Of a stretch of 19,320 nt of DNA, positions 10,709-17,331 are shown piece after piece. How positions within the stretch are numbered: position 1 is the stretch's first letter; every line of letters begins with the position of its first letter. The translations under genes and the position numbers were made by a program. The notes beneath the pieces are model-generated. The model searched no databases. It was given only the letters and a program-made list of their open reading frames with translations, and had not been told where the DNA came from. The DNA comes from DATGMB01 sp035293845. GTDB lineage: Bacteria > Acidobacteriota > Terriglobia > Bryobacterales > Bryobacteraceae. Location of the stretch: NCBI GenBank assembly GCA_035293845.1, contig DATGMB010000149.1, positions 1-19,320 on the forward strand, read 5' to 3'.

Positions 10709-11364
10709 CGGTGGCAAGTGGAACAGCTCGTAAGCGTGCGGGAATCCTGAATGTGGTACTCCGCGACCAGCCGGCGCCCGATCGTCTCCTGGTCGCCGGC
10801 CGGCACGTACCCCATCTTCGTGATGAACTCGCGCGGCCTTACGTACTTCTCGGGATGCCGGTGGCAGTTGAGACACCACTCCATCTGCAGCGAGTTCTCC
10901 TGCCACGTCAGCGGCATCCGGTCCACACGCCCGTGACAGGTCTCGCACCCGACTCCCTTGTTGATGTGAATGCTGTGGTTGAAATAAACAAAATCCGGCA
11001 GATCGTTCACCCGCGTCCAGCGGATCGATTCCCCGGTGCGGAAACTCGCCCGCACCGGCTCGAGCGTCGGGCTCGTGTTCCAGATCTGCGAATGGCAGTT
11101 CATGCACGTCTTGGTCGGCGGAATGTTGGCGAAGCCGGAAGTCTCGACCGTCGTATGGCAATACCGGCAATCGAGCCCCATCGCGCCTACATGGTGAGCA
11201 TGGCTGAACGGAACGGGCTGTTCCCGCGGCTGCGTGGCCCGCGTCGCGTATGCCGAGCGGTCCAGCTCCGCAAACGCCCAGGTGAGAAAGCCCAGGATAA
11301 ACACGGCCCCGAAAATCGTGATCCGGGCGAATGTGTTCGTGCTGTGATGAAAGATCTGGGACAT
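10705..11364 (-). CDS. actA: Alternative complex III pentahaem cytochrome c ActA
   Basis: 219 residues, first gene of the respiratory operon. An N-terminal membrane anchor (about 14-32) is followed by a periplasmic domain with five haem-binding motifs: CRYCH (66-70), CMNCH (87-91), CETCH (140-144), CLNCH (164-168) and CSTCH (214-218, one residue before the end). Five haems and this size match ActA of known alternative complex III. Extra histidines (HAHH near 55-58, FNHSIH near 129-133, HRH near 168-170) are likely distal ligands. The start is the ATG at 11364, with AGAGG 5 bases upstream. The stop overlaps the actB start. Electrons from ActB clusters are expected to leave through these haems and ActE to the caa3 oxidase. 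Confidence 0.96.
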   Translation of the reverse strand: MSQIFHHSTNTFARITIFGAVFILGFLTWAFAELDRSAYATRATQPREQPVPFSHAHHVGAMGLDCRYCHTTVETSGFANIPPTKTCMNCHSQIWNTSPTLEPVRASFRTGESIRWTRVNDLPDFVYFNHSIHINKGVGCETCHGRVDRMPLTWQENSLQMEWCLNCHRHPEKYVRPREFITKMGYVPAGDQETIGRRLVAEYHIQDSRTLTSCSTCHR

Positions 11365-11439
11365 GGTTACCTCTGTCCCGGCCTGGTCAAATCAAGTCTG
11401 TGATTCAGCATCCTGAAAAGACAGTAACTACCTAATTGT

Positions 11440-11458
11440 GCGCCCTCCCTGGGGGCGC
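11440..11458. other. Short GC hairpin upstream of actA
   Basis: GCGCCC (11440-11445) and GGGCGC (11453-11458) form a perfect 6-bp stem around a 7-base loop. There is no T tract on either side, so it does not look like an intrinsic terminator. If transcription starts upstream of it, it would sit in the actA 5' leader about 75 bases before the start codon. Function unknown. Confidence 0.4.
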
Positions 11459-11513
11459 TCCCAGTCTTACTTCATCCCTCTGTTCGCTCGTACGTCCTGA
11501 AAGCGGGAGTTTG

Positions 11514-11524
11514 TTACATTGTAA
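11514..11524. promoter_or_regulatory. Palindrome TTACATTGTAA, candidate operator
   Basis: Perfect 5-1-5 palindrome (TTACA, T, TGTAA) about 150 bases before the actA start, in the only long non-coding stretch ahead of the operon. It overlaps the possible -35 word. The dyad shape fits a dimeric regulator, but I cannot name one, and 11 bases is short enough to arise by chance. Confidence 0.3.
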
Positions 11525-11576
11525 ACCTTCGCACGATCGGTGCTCGATTTTTTTTGTGTTACTCCGGACCGCGTCT

Positions 11577-12743
11577 CTATTTCCGTTCCAGCAGGTACAC
11601 CGAATTCTCGTGCCGGCTCCCTCCCGGATCGGTCGCTACCGCAAACTGCGCCCGCGCGCCGCGCGGTGGCCGGTCCCATAAGGACGCGCCGCAATACTCC
11701 CCGTCCTTGCGCAGCACGTAGAAGCTCAAATCCACCTGCGAAAGCCGGTCCATATCATTATCGAAATTTCGTGCCACGCGCTTTAGGGCATCGAGCGCCG
11801 CTTCTTTCGGCGTCATGCCGTGCCGCATATTCTCCACGCACGTGTGGGCGCCACACGCGCGGATGTTCTCTTCTCCACGTCCCGTCGAGCCCGCGCCGCC
11901 GACGTCCTGGTCCAGCCATAATCCGCCGCCAAGAATCGGCGAATCGCCTACGCGTCCCGGAATCTTCCACGCCATTCCGCTGGTCGTGGTCACAGCCGAC
12001 ATCTCGCCGCGCTCATTCAGCGCAATGCAATTGATGGTCCCGTGTGGCGGATGCGTGGCGTATTCCCATGCGGCGGACAACACTTCCTCAGCCGCGTGCG
12101 GAAACATGCGCCGGAGCTCCCGGATGGCCTCTGCTTTCTTCCGCGCCGGCGCATCCGGTCCCGGCGTCTTCCGCGCCGGCGGCGCATCCAGCCCCGGCCC
12201 CCAATTGCTATGCCCCGAGGCGTCTTTCAGCGATTTCTTCCACGCGACCCACGCAATGCGCGATTCCTCGGTGAGCAGGTCCTCTTCCGGAAAGCCCATC
12301 GCCCGCGCGAACCGCAGCGCGCCCTCCCCGACCAGAAACATATGGTCGGTCTCTTCCATGACCGCTTTGGCCACGCGCGATGGCGTTTTGATGTTCCGCA
12401 GCGCTCCCACCGCGCCGCCGCGCCGCGTCGGCCCGTGCATGCAGCTGGCGTCGAGCTCCACCACGCCATCTTCGTTCGGGAGCCCGCCGTAGCCCACGCT
12501 GTTGTCCCGCGGATCGAGCTCCACGATGTTCACACCCGCGATCACCGCGTCCAGCGTATCGCCGCCGCCCCGGATGATCTCCATCGCCCGGGCGCAGCAG
12601 TGAACGCCGCCGTCGAACCGGTTGGCGCTCGAAATCACCACCCGCCGCGCGCGGCCCGCCTCCGCCTGCTCGTCGGCCGCGCGGACCAGCGGAGCCGCAG
12701 CGGCCGAGAGAATCGCCGCCCGGCGGGTGAAAGTGTTCGACAT
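11577..12743 (-). CDS. N4-(beta-N-acetylglucosaminyl)-L-asparaginase family Ntn hydrolase, Tat-exported
   Basis: 388 residues from the ATG at 12743. The family hydrolyses the amide bond of GlcNAc-Asn (or beta-aspartyl links) after the precursor cleaves itself before a threonine that becomes the N-terminal nucleophile. Seen here: a short Tat-like leader (FTRRAAILSAAAAPLVRA, 5-22), so the enzyme probably acts in the periplasm; family stretches GGDTLDAVIAGVNIVELDP (60-78) and SVGYGGLPNEDGVVELDAS; the nucleophile Thr236 in HGTINCIALN; then TTTSGMAWKIPGRVGDSPILGGG and GGAGSTGRGEENIR, the substrate-binding part. A linker around 184-204, just before the cleavage site, carries an imperfect internal duplication. 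The gene points away from gcvT and towards actA. Whether it shares a transcript with the respiratory operon is unclear. Substrate specificity (glycosylasparagine or isoaspartyl) is not decided by sequence alone. Confidence 0.92.
   Translation of the reverse strand: MSNTFTRRAAILSAAAAPLVRAADEQAEAGRARRVVISSANRFDGGVHCCARAMEIIRGGGDTLDAVIAGVNIVELDPRDNSVGYGGLPNEDGVVELDASCMHGPTRRGGAVGALRNIKTPSRVAKAVMEETDHMFLVGEGALRFARAMGFPEEDLLTEESRIAWVAWKKSLKDASGHSNWGPGLDAPPARKTPGPDAPARKKAEAIRELRRMFPHAAEEVLSAAWEYATHPPHGTINCIALNERGEMSAVTTTSGMAWKIPGRVGDSPILGGGLWLDQDVGGAGSTGRGEENIRACGAHTCVENMRHGMTPKEAALDALKRVARNFDNDMDRLSQVDLSFYVLRKDGEYCGASLWDRPPRGARAQFAVATDPGGSRHENSVYLLERK
12135..12198. repeat. Imperfect direct duplication inside the asparaginase-family gene
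   Basis: The words cttccgcgccggc and gcatccggtcccggc are followed by a second copy, cttccgcgccggcg then gcgcatccagccccggc. The unit is about 30-33 bases and in frame, coding on the minus strand for LDAPPARKTP followed by PDAPARKKA. Boundaries are approximate. Confidence 0.6.
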
Positions 12744-12874
12744 CGCTTCGTTCTGCTTCGGACCGGGGCGGTGGCCGTTCGCAGTCGGAACGCTCCGCCT
12801 CGAAGGAAGCCACAATTATTGCACATCGAGATCAGGATGTTGTACTCCGAAATAGCATCGCGCTCGTCTCTGGT

Positions 12875-12900
12875 CCCCAACCCCCAATCCCCGATCCCCC
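12875..12900. repeat. Tandem heptamer repeat, consensus CCCCAAT, upstream of gcvT
   Basis: Units on the plus strand: ccccaac, ccccaat, ccccgat, then ccccc. The run stops 3 bases before the TTGACA of the gcvT promoter. The same consensus occurs inside gcvPA and upstream of the last gene. Confidence 0.75.
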
Positions 12901-12903
12901 GGT

Positions 12904-12932
12904 TTGACACCCCTCCCCCCTGCTGTTAGCCT
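12904..12932 (+). promoter_or_regulatory. gcvT operon promoter, consensus -35 with extended -10
   Basis: TTGACA (12904-12909, perfect -35), a 17-base spacer, then TAGCCT (12927-12932) preceded by TGT at 12924-12926, which fits an extended -10. The expected start point is about 12939-12941, on or next to the gcvT ATG at 12941. No purine-rich ribosome binding site is seen before that ATG. A leaderless or nearly leaderless transcript is therefore likely. Confidence 0.6.
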
Positions 12933-12940
12933 GAGTTTTC

Positions 12941-14044
12941 ATGCCCGCAGCTCCTTCGCTCCGCGCCACGCCGCTCAATTCCGTGCACCGCGCGCTGGGC
13001 GCCAGAATGGTCGATTTCGGCGGCTGGGATATGCCCGTGCAATACTCCGGCATCATCGAGGAGCACAACGCCGTCCGCACCCGCGTTGGCGTATTCGACG
13101 TCAGCCACATGGGCGAAATCGAGATCCGCGGCCCGGAAGCCGCGCGCCTCACCGATTTCCTCACCACCAACGCAGTCCACAAGCTCAAAACCGGCCAGGC
13201 CCACTACTCCGGCCTTCTCTACGAGCACGGCGGCTTCGTCGACGACATCCTCGTCCACAAGGTCGCGGACGATCACTTCTTCCTCTGCGTCAACGCCGGC
13301 AATCAGGAAAAGGATTTCGAGCACATCCGCGCACATAACCGCTTCGACGCCTCCGTCGAGTTCTCCTCCGATCGCTACGCGCAGCTCGCCATCCAGGGCC
13401 CTTGCGCACGCGCCACGCTGCAGACGCTGACGCCGGTCGATCTCTCCGCCATCAAATACTACTGGTTCGCCGACGGTGAAGCCTGCGGCGTCCCCGCGCG
13501 CATCGCCCGCACCGGCTATACCGGCGAGGACGGCTTCGAGCTCTACGTCGCGCCCGCCGAAGCCGAGCGGGTTTGGAACGAGGTCCTGCGCGCCGGCGAG
13601 GAATTCGGCATCCGCCCGTGCGGCCTCGGCGCGCGCAACACACTCCGGCTCGAAGCCAAAATGGCGCTCTACGGCCACGAAATCGACGCTTCCATCTCGC
13701 CCCTCGAAGCCGGCCTCGATTGGATCGTCAAGCTCGACAAAGGCGATTTCATCGGCCGCGACGCCCTCATGAAGCAGAAGGAGGCCGGCATTTCCCGCAA
13801 GCTCGTCGGCTTCGAGATGCGCGGCCGCGGCATCGGCCGCGATGGCTACGAAGTGCTCCTCGATGGCGAACCCGCCGGATGGGTCACCAGCGGCGGGCCC
13901 TCCCCGACTCTCGGTAAGAACATCGGTCTCTGCTATCTCCCGGCCGCCCGGGCCGTCGCGGGCCAGCCCATTCAGGTCGTGGTCCGCAGCCAGCTCGTGG
14001 ATGCGGTCACCGTGGAAACCCCCTTTTACAAGCGAGCGAAATAA
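12941..14044 (+). CDS. gcvT: Glycine cleavage system T protein (aminomethyltransferase)
   Basis: 367 residues, normal length. It transfers the methylene carbon from the aminomethyl-lipoyl H protein to tetrahydrofolate, releasing ammonia. Hallmarks: PLNSVHRALGARMVDFGGWDMPVQYSGI near the N-terminus (11-38), FDVSHMGEIEI (about 53-63), ARTGYTGEDGFELYV in the middle, GARNTLRLEAKMALYGHEID (about 229-248), and the C-terminal barrel segment GWVTSGGPSPTLGKNIGLCYLP. The start at 12941 gives only a short leader before the conserved PLNSVH and sits right behind a promoter with no ribosome binding site. It is the first gene of the gcvT-H-PA-PB operon; gcvH begins 4 bases after its stop. Confidence 0.97.
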   Translation: MPAAPSLRATPLNSVHRALGARMVDFGGWDMPVQYSGIIEEHNAVRTRVGVFDVSHMGEIEIRGPEAARLTDFLTTNAVHKLKTGQAHYSGLLYEHGGFVDDILVHKVADDHFFLCVNAGNQEKDFEHIRAHNRFDASVEFSSDRYAQLAIQGPCARATLQTLTPVDLSAIKYYWFADGEACGVPARIARTGYTGEDGFELYVAPAEAERVWNEVLRAGEEFGIRPCGLGARNTLRLEAKMALYGHEIDASISPLEAGLDWIVKLDKGDFIGRDALMKQKEAGISRKLVGFEMRGRGIGRDGYEVLLDGEPAGWVTSGGPSPTLGKNIGLCYLPAARAVAGQPIQVVVRSQLVDAVTVETPFYKRAK

Positions 14045-14048
14045 CGAT

Positions 14049-14432
14049 ATGGTTCCGGAAAACCTTCGATATACCAAGGACCACGAGTGGATCCGCGTGG
14101 ATGGCGAGGTCGCCACCGTCGGCATCACCGATCACGCCCAGGAAGAGCTCGGCGATATCGTCTATGTCGAGCTGCCCAAAGCCGGCGCGCGCCTGGAACA
14201 GGCTTCGTCCTTCGGCAGCGTCGAGTCCGTCAAAGCCGTCTCCGATATTTACGCGCCGGTTTCCGGCGAGGTCACCGGTGTCAACGCCGCGCTCGCCGAC
14301 GCCCCGGAAAAGGTCAACGACGACCCCTACGGCGAAGGCTGGCTTATCCAGCTCAAGCTCTCCAGCCCCGCCCAGCTCGATAGCCTCATGACGCCGGCAC
14401 AGTACACTGAATATATCGGCTCCGAAAAGTAG
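14049..14432 (+). CDS. gcvH: Glycine cleavage system H protein (lipoyl carrier)
   Basis: 127 residues from the ATG at 14049, 4 bases after gcvT; the longer open frame upstream lies inside gcvT and is not real. The H protein carries a lipoyl arm that shuttles the aminomethyl group between P, T and L proteins in the cytoplasm. It has the typical start ENLRYTKDHEWIRVDG, the ITDHAQEELGDIVYVELP strand pair, and the lipoylation site Lys62 in GSVESVKAVSDIYAPVSGEV. The segment NDDPYGEGWLIQLK near 95-107 is also conserved. The L protein (lipoamide dehydrogenase) and lipoate-attaching enzymes are not in the window. Confidence 0.97.
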   Translation: MVPENLRYTKDHEWIRVDGEVATVGITDHAQEELGDIVYVELPKAGARLEQASSFGSVESVKAVSDIYAPVSGEVTGVNAALADAPEKVNDDPYGEGWLIQLKLSSPAQLDSLMTPAQYTEYIGSEK

Positions 14433-14435
14433 GTA

Positions 14436-14456
14436 GGGCAGGCCCATGGCCGGCCC
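14436..14456. other. Hairpin in the gcvH-gcvPA spacer
   Basis: GGGCAGGCC (14436-14444) and GGCCGGCCC (14448-14456) can pair with one A-G mismatch around a 3-base CAT loop. It starts 3 bases after the gcvH stop and fills much of the 53-base spacer. There is no T tract after it, so it is not a standard terminator. It may protect upstream mRNA ends or be a degraded mobile palindrome. Confidence 0.5.
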
Positions 14457-14485
14457 GATTTGCGCCCGAATACGAGGTATCCCAG

Positions 14486-15859
14486 TTGCGCTATCTCCCC
14501 AAATCCGATTCCGAACGCCGCCAGATGCTCGAAGCGTGCGGGCTGAGCTCCGCCGAGGAGCTGTTCGCGCACCTCCCGGAACCCGTCCGCCTCGAGCGCC
14601 CGCTGGACCTCGCGCCCGGCATCTCCGAATACGAAATCGTCCAGTACTTCCGCGATTGCGCCGCCCGCAACGCGGCGGACGGCTACCAGTCCTTTCTCGG
14701 CGCCGGCGTCTACAGCCATTACCGCCCGGTCCTGGTCGATACCGTCGTCTCGCGCGGCGAGTTCCTCACCTCCTATACGCCTTACCAGGCCGAGATCTCC
14801 CAGGGCACGCTGACCACGATCTTCGAGTTCCAGACGATGATCTGCCAGCTCACCGGCATGGACGTCGCCAATGCCTCCATGTACGACGGCTCGACCGCCG
14901 TCCCCGAGGCTGCCATGATGGCCGTCCGCGCCACCGGCCGCAACGGCATTCTGGCCGCCCGCTCCGTCCATCCCGAATACCGCGAAGTCCTCCGCACCTA
15001 CGCCCGCAATCAGGGCATGCCGGTCGATGAGCTCGGCTACGTCTCCGAAACCGGCGCGCTCGATCTCGAAGACCTGGAGCGCAAAATCGGCCCGCAGACC
15101 GCCGCCGTCATCGTGCAGTCGCCCAACTTCTTCGGGATCGTCGAACAGGCCAATGCCACCGCCGAAATCGCCCACCGCGCCGGCGCGCTCCTCATCGTGG
15201 TCTTCACCGAGGCGGTTTCGCTCGGCCTGCTCGAGCCGCCCGCCGGAGCCGATATCGTGGCCGGCGAGCTGCAATCCTTCGCAATTTCCCCCAGCTACGG
15301 CGGCCCCTACGCCGGCGTCATCGCCACGCGCGACAAGTTCATCCGCCAGATGCCCGGCCGCCTCGTCGGCCAGACGGTCGATTCCCGCGGCAATCGCGCC
15401 TTCTGCCTGACGCTCTCCACCCGCGAGCAGCACATCCGCCGCGAAAAGGCGACGTCCAACATCTGCACCAACCAGGCCCTGATCGCCCTCATGGCCACCG
15501 TTTTCATGACCGTCTACGGCAAAGAAGGTCTCCGCGAGCTGGCCGCGCAGAACCTCGCCAAGGCTCACTACCTCGCCGGACAGGCCGCGCCACGCTTCAC
15601 CGGGCCCTTCTTCAATGAATTCGTCGCCCGCGTCGGCTCGCCCGAAGAGATCAACAAGCGTTTGCTGAAACAGAAAATCATCGGCGGTCTGCCGCTCGGC
15701 CGCTTCTACCCCGAGCTCTCCGACTGCATGCTCCTCTGCGCCACCGAAATGTCCACGCGTACGGCAATGGACGAAGTGGCTCGCGCGCTCGCAGCGGCCC
15801 GGCTGCCCGATCCCCAATCCCCAATCCCCAATCCCCGCGCGGCAGAGGTGCTCGCATGA
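14486..15859 (+). CDS. gcvPA: Glycine dehydrogenase (decarboxylating) subunit 1, P-protein alpha
   Basis: 457 residues. In organisms with a split P protein, subunits 1 and 2 together form the PLP enzyme that decarboxylates glycine and loads the H protein. I accept the TTG start at 14486: it gives MRYLPKSDSERRQML, which matches the family N-terminus, and GAGG lies 8 bases upstream. Conserved parts: PYQAEISQGTLTTIFEFQTMICQLTGMDVANASMYDGSTA (about 96-135), NFFGIVEQ, AVSLGLLEPPAGADIVAGE, FAISPSYGGPYAG, and the late block STREQHIRREKATSNICTNQAL (about 311-332). The last 18 residues (PDPQSPIPNPRAAEVLA and neighbours) are coded largely by a CCCCAAT heptamer repeat and look like an added tail. The stop overlaps gcvPB (ATGA). 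Confidence 0.96.
   Translation: MRYLPKSDSERRQMLEACGLSSAEELFAHLPEPVRLERPLDLAPGISEYEIVQYFRDCAARNAADGYQSFLGAGVYSHYRPVLVDTVVSRGEFLTSYTPYQAEISQGTLTTIFEFQTMICQLTGMDVANASMYDGSTAVPEAAMMAVRATGRNGILAARSVHPEYREVLRTYARNQGMPVDELGYVSETGALDLEDLERKIGPQTAAVIVQSPNFFGIVEQANATAEIAHRAGALLIVVFTEAVSLGLLEPPAGADIVAGELQSFAISPSYGGPYAGVIATRDKFIRQMPGRLVGQTVDSRGNRAFCLTLSTREQHIRREKATSNICTNQALIALMATVFMTVYGKEGLRELAAQNLAKAHYLAGQAAPRFTGPFFNEFVARVGSPEEINKRLLKQKIIGGLPLGRFYPELSDCMLLCATEMSTRTAMDEVARALAAARLPDPQSPIPNPRAAEVLA
15805..15836. repeat. Tandem heptamer repeat CCCCAAT inside the 3' end of gcvPA
   Basis: Units on the plus strand: gcccgat, ccccaat, ccccaat, ccccaat, then cccc. Three consecutive units are identical. The run is read as PDPQSPIPNP at residues about 440-451, 20 bases before the ATGA junction with gcvPB. 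Confidence 0.9.
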
Positions 15860-17331
15860 TCGAAAAAGTCCGCCCCCATCTCTCCCAGAACGAAGCCCTG
15901 CTCTTCGAGCGCAGCTCACCCGGCAAGAAGGCCTACCAGCTTCCCGCGCTCGACGTTCCGCCGGTGGACCCCGCCGCCGCCCTCGGCGCAGCCAACGTCC
16001 GCTCCGAAATCGCCGGCTTCCCCGAGGTCAGCGAAGTCGAGGCCATCCGCCATTTCACGCGCCTTTCCACCTGGAATTACGCGATCGATTACGGCATGTA
16101 CCCGCTCGGCTCCTGCACCATGAAGTACAACCCGCGCGTGAACGAGCTCGTCGCGCGCACCGAAGGCCTCGCCTGGGCGCATCCCTATCAGCCCGAGGCG
16201 CTCTCCCAGGGGTGCATGGAAATCATGGCGCGCCTCGAAGCCGCGCTCGCCGAAATCACCGGCATGGACGCGGTCACGCTGCAGCCCGCCGCTGGCGCGC
16301 ACGGCGAGCTCACCGGCATCCTGCTGATGCGCGCCCTGCTCGAAAAGCGGGGCAATCCGCGGAAAAAGATCCTGATCCCCGATTCCGCCCACGGCACCAA
16401 CCCCGCCACCGCCGCCATCGCCGGCTATGCCGTCGAGAACATCAAGTCCACCGCGACCGGTGTGCTCGACCTCGCCGCGCTCGAACAGCTCGTCACCGAG
16501 GACGTCGCCGGCCTCATGGTCACCAACCCCAACACTCTCGGCGTCTTCGAGAACAACATCATCCAGGTGGCCGAAATCCTGCACCGCAAGGGCGCGCTGC
16601 TCTACATGGACGGCGCCAATATGAACGCCCTCGTCGGCATCGCCCGCCCCGGCGATTTCGGCGTCGACGTGATGCACCTCAACCTCCACAAGACCTTCTC
16701 CACGCCCCACGGCGGCGGCGGCCCCGGCGCCGGTCCCGTAGCCGTGAAGAAGGATCTGGAGCCCTTCCTGCCCACCCCGCGCCTGCGCCGCGCAGGCAAG
16801 AAATGGGCCTGGGATTACAAGCGGAAGCATTCCATCGGACGCGTCCGCGCCTTCTACGGCAACTTCAGCGTGCTCGTCCGCGCCCTCGCTTACATCCTCG
16901 CCCACGGCGGCCCCGGCCTGCGCAACGCCACCGTCGATGCCGTCCTGAACGCCGTCTATATCCGCAAGGCGCTCGAGCCCCACTACGACCTGCCCTACTC
17001 CTCACCCAACATGCACGAGGTGGTCTTCAGCGACGACCGCCAGGCCAGCCGCGGCGTCCGCACCGGCGACATCGCCAAGCGGCTGATCGATTACGGCTTC
17101 CATCCCTACACCGTCAGCTTCCCGCTGATCGTTCACGGCGCCCTCATGATCGAGCCCACGGAAACCGAAGGCAAGCAGGAACTCGATGCCTTCATCGATG
17201 CCATGCGCTCCATCGCCGCCGAGATCGAAGCCGACCCCCAGCTCGTCAAAACGGCGCCGCACAGCACCCGCACGACCCGCGTCGATGAAGTCGGCGCGGC
17301 GCGCAAGCCCATCCTGCGATGGAAACCCTAG
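15856..17331 (+). CDS. gcvPB: Glycine dehydrogenase (decarboxylating) subunit 2, P-protein beta
   Basis: 491 residues, normal for the subunit. It holds the PLP cofactor of the split P protein. The PLP lysine is Lys279 in HLNLHKTFSTPHGGGGPGAGPV. Other family blocks: SCTMKYNPRVNE (about 89-100), GCMEIMARLEAALAEITGMDAVTLQPAAGAHGEL (residues about 119-152), DSAHGTNPATAAIAGY (about 176-191), NPNTLGVFENNI, and YGFHPYTVSFPLIVHGALMIEPTETE near the end. The ATG at 15856 overlaps the gcvPA stop (ATGA), which helps equal synthesis of the two subunits. The 3' end overlaps the start of the following membrane protein gene by 13 bases. Confidence 0.97.
   Translation: MIEKVRPHLSQNEALLFERSSPGKKAYQLPALDVPPVDPAAALGAANVRSEIAGFPEVSEVEAIRHFTRLSTWNYAIDYGMYPLGSCTMKYNPRVNELVARTEGLAWAHPYQPEALSQGCMEIMARLEAALAEITGMDAVTLQPAAGAHGELTGILLMRALLEKRGNPRKKILIPDSAHGTNPATAAIAGYAVENIKSTATGVLDLAALEQLVTEDVAGLMVTNPNTLGVFENNIIQVAEILHRKGALLYMDGANMNALVGIARPGDFGVDVMHLNLHKTFSTPHGGGGPGAGPVAVKKDLEPFLPTPRLRRAGKKWAWDYKRKHSIGRVRAFYGNFSVLVRALAYILAHGGPGLRNATVDAVLNAVYIRKALEPHYDLPYSSPNMHEVVFSDDRQASRGVRTGDIAKRLIDYGFHPYTVSFPLIVHGALMIEPTETEGKQELDAFIDAMRSIAAEIEADPQLVKTAPHSTRTTRVDEVGAARKPILRWKP

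Larger units (their letters stand above)
11365..11576 (-). promoter_or_regulatory. Leader and probable promoter region of the respiratory operon
   Basis: 212 bases without a gene, between the upstream asparaginase-family gene and actA. I see no consensus -35/-10 pair with confidence. A TTTACA word (complement of 11520-11525) could serve as a -35 but has only a weak partner. The region holds an 11-base palindrome, a hairpin and the actA ribosome binding site (AGAGG, 5 bases before the ATG). That a promoter lies here is inferred from the operon start and the size of the gap. Confidence 0.5.
12744..12940. promoter_or_regulatory. Divergent intergenic region between the asparaginase-family gene and gcvT
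   Basis: 197 bases between divergent starts. For the minus-strand gene, an AATAAT word preceded by TGC (complement of 12815-12820) could be an extended -10 with a leader of about 65 bases; no convincing -35 is seen. The right end carries the heptamer repeat and the gcvT promoter. No glycine riboswitch fold is recognisable by eye. Confidence 0.4.

Noticed and set aside
10709..11170. Upstream open extension of the actB frame by 154 codons
   Set aside because: It lies wholly inside actA in another frame, has low-complexity Arg/Ala/Asp content, and the true start has the conserved MSDAQKK...YWRSLED leader and an ATGA junction.
11531..11555. Possible plus-strand intrinsic terminator: GCAC/GTGC stem, then eight T
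   Set aside because: The stem is only 4 bp, there are 4 bases between stem and T run, and no plus-strand gene lies upstream to terminate.
12744..12940. Glycine riboswitch upstream of gcvT
   Set aside because: No paired aptamer-like fold was recognisable and the predicted start point leaves no leader to hold one.
13842..14048. Longer gcvH frame starting inside gcvT
   Set aside because: The family N-terminus aligns to the ATG at 14049, and the extra residues are a shadow of gcvT.
12926..14128. 400-codon minus-strand frame opposite gcvT
   Set aside because: Composition typical of antisense of a C-ending codon gene; gcvT on the plus strand is unambiguous.
14327..15919. 530-codon minus-strand frame opposite gcvPA
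   Set aside because: Shadow of a high-GC gene: Gly/Glu/Asp-rich with no family motif, while the plus strand encodes a clear GcvPA.
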